Shown here in pieces: positions 63,738 to 64,000 of a stretch of DNA of 64,000 bases (position 1 is its first letter; each line of letters begins with the position of its first letter). The translations under genes and the position numbers were made by a program. The stretch is from Lasiosphaeris hirsuta. Its lineage: Eukaryota > Ascomycota > Sordariomycetes > Sordariales > Lasiosphaeriaceae. The stretch covers positions 3,038,001 through 3,102,000 of the forward strand of contig JAUKUA010000004.1 of NCBI GenBank assembly GCA_030549175.1, given 5' to 3'. Under the pieces are notes generated by a model, which saw nothing but the letters and a program-made list of their open reading frames with translations, was not told the DNA's origin and made no database searches.

Positions 63738-64000
63738 GTGGTGTCAGAGGATCGAACCATGCTTGGGAAACAAAAGCATCGCTTGCTTTATCTTTTAGGT
63801 AGATAATGAAAGCTGACACTCGAATAATCGTAATGATCGCGCCGTATATAATGTCTATCAGAGCAGAAAGTTACCTGCGGAGCTTTGCTCTTCGAGATTC
63901 TGTCTCTGATGTTTCACACCAGACATCTATAACAACCAACCCCAGGAACCTGCCGGATTGCCCATCTTACTTTAGTTCCATTCCATGTCATTTGTCAACT
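63738..64000. other. 3' flank of the M3 peptidase gene
   Basis: AT-richer sequence to the window end; presumably the 3' UTR and terminator. No gene seen. Confidence 0.5.

Noticed and set aside
1..64000. CRISPR arrays, bacterial operons, prophage
   Set aside because: Intron structure and gene content are those of a eukaryotic nuclear genome; no regularly spaced repeat array with unique spacers was seen.

Overview
The window reads as nuclear DNA of a filamentous ascomycete, most likely of the Sordariomycetes/Sordariales. Genes are GC-rich and mostly separated by several hundred bases. Introns are short (about 45-140 bp) with GTRNGT-type donors, CTAAC/CTGAC branch points and YAG or AAG acceptors. 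Many products have single-copy fungal orthologues. I placed exon junctions by hand from reading frame, splice signals and family conservation; each proposed spliced CDS adds up to whole codons.

Layout. 1-1.6 kb: relic of a Ty1/copia retroelement and a degenerate repeat. 1.6-16.4 kb: dense housekeeping block with ADE8 (-), DCC1 (+), an RBR-type E3 ubiquitin ligase (-), RAD4 (-), a Cuz1-like AN1 zinc-finger protein (+), an MTP18/MTFP1-like mitochondrial protein (-) and ATP19 (+). 16.4-24.2 kb: sparser, with a small secreted protein, an SMP-30/gluconolactonase-like gene and a CENP-B-type HTH gene. 24.2-26.5 kb: the polarity scaffold BEM1 (SH3-SH3-PX-PB1). 26.5-32.4 kb: about 5.9 kb with no convincing gene. 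32.4-39.0 kb: a small membrane protein, THP3, VPS36 and a carrier-like mitochondrial protein. 39.7-43.6 kb: AflR-like Zn2Cys6 regulator divergent from an NmrA-type oxidoreductase, then a small repeat protein. 44.1-49.7 kb: accessory zone with a decayed CorA-like fragment, a RelA/SpoT-domain gene carrying an in-frame stop, and a seven-exon gene with duplicated zinc-finger modules and a cupin-like tail. 51.6-55.3 kb: two lineage-restricted genes and a tRNA-like fragment. 56.1-63.7 kb: CoA-binding protein, SAM methyltransferase, CDC4-type myosin light chain and an M3 metallopeptidase.

Shared themes are genome maintenance (RAD4, DCC1), ubiquitin/proteostasis and sorting (RBR ligase, Cuz1-like, VPS36, M3 peptidase), mitochondria (MTP18-like and ATP19, divergently transcribed) and polarity/cytokinesis (BEM1, CDC4). 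The most unusual items are the RelA/SpoT-domain gene split by one TAG, the zinc-finger/cupin gene, a predicted PemK-like barrel protein behind a repetitive leader, a transposase-derived DNA-binding gene, and a 12-bp minisatellite inside an ATP19 intron.
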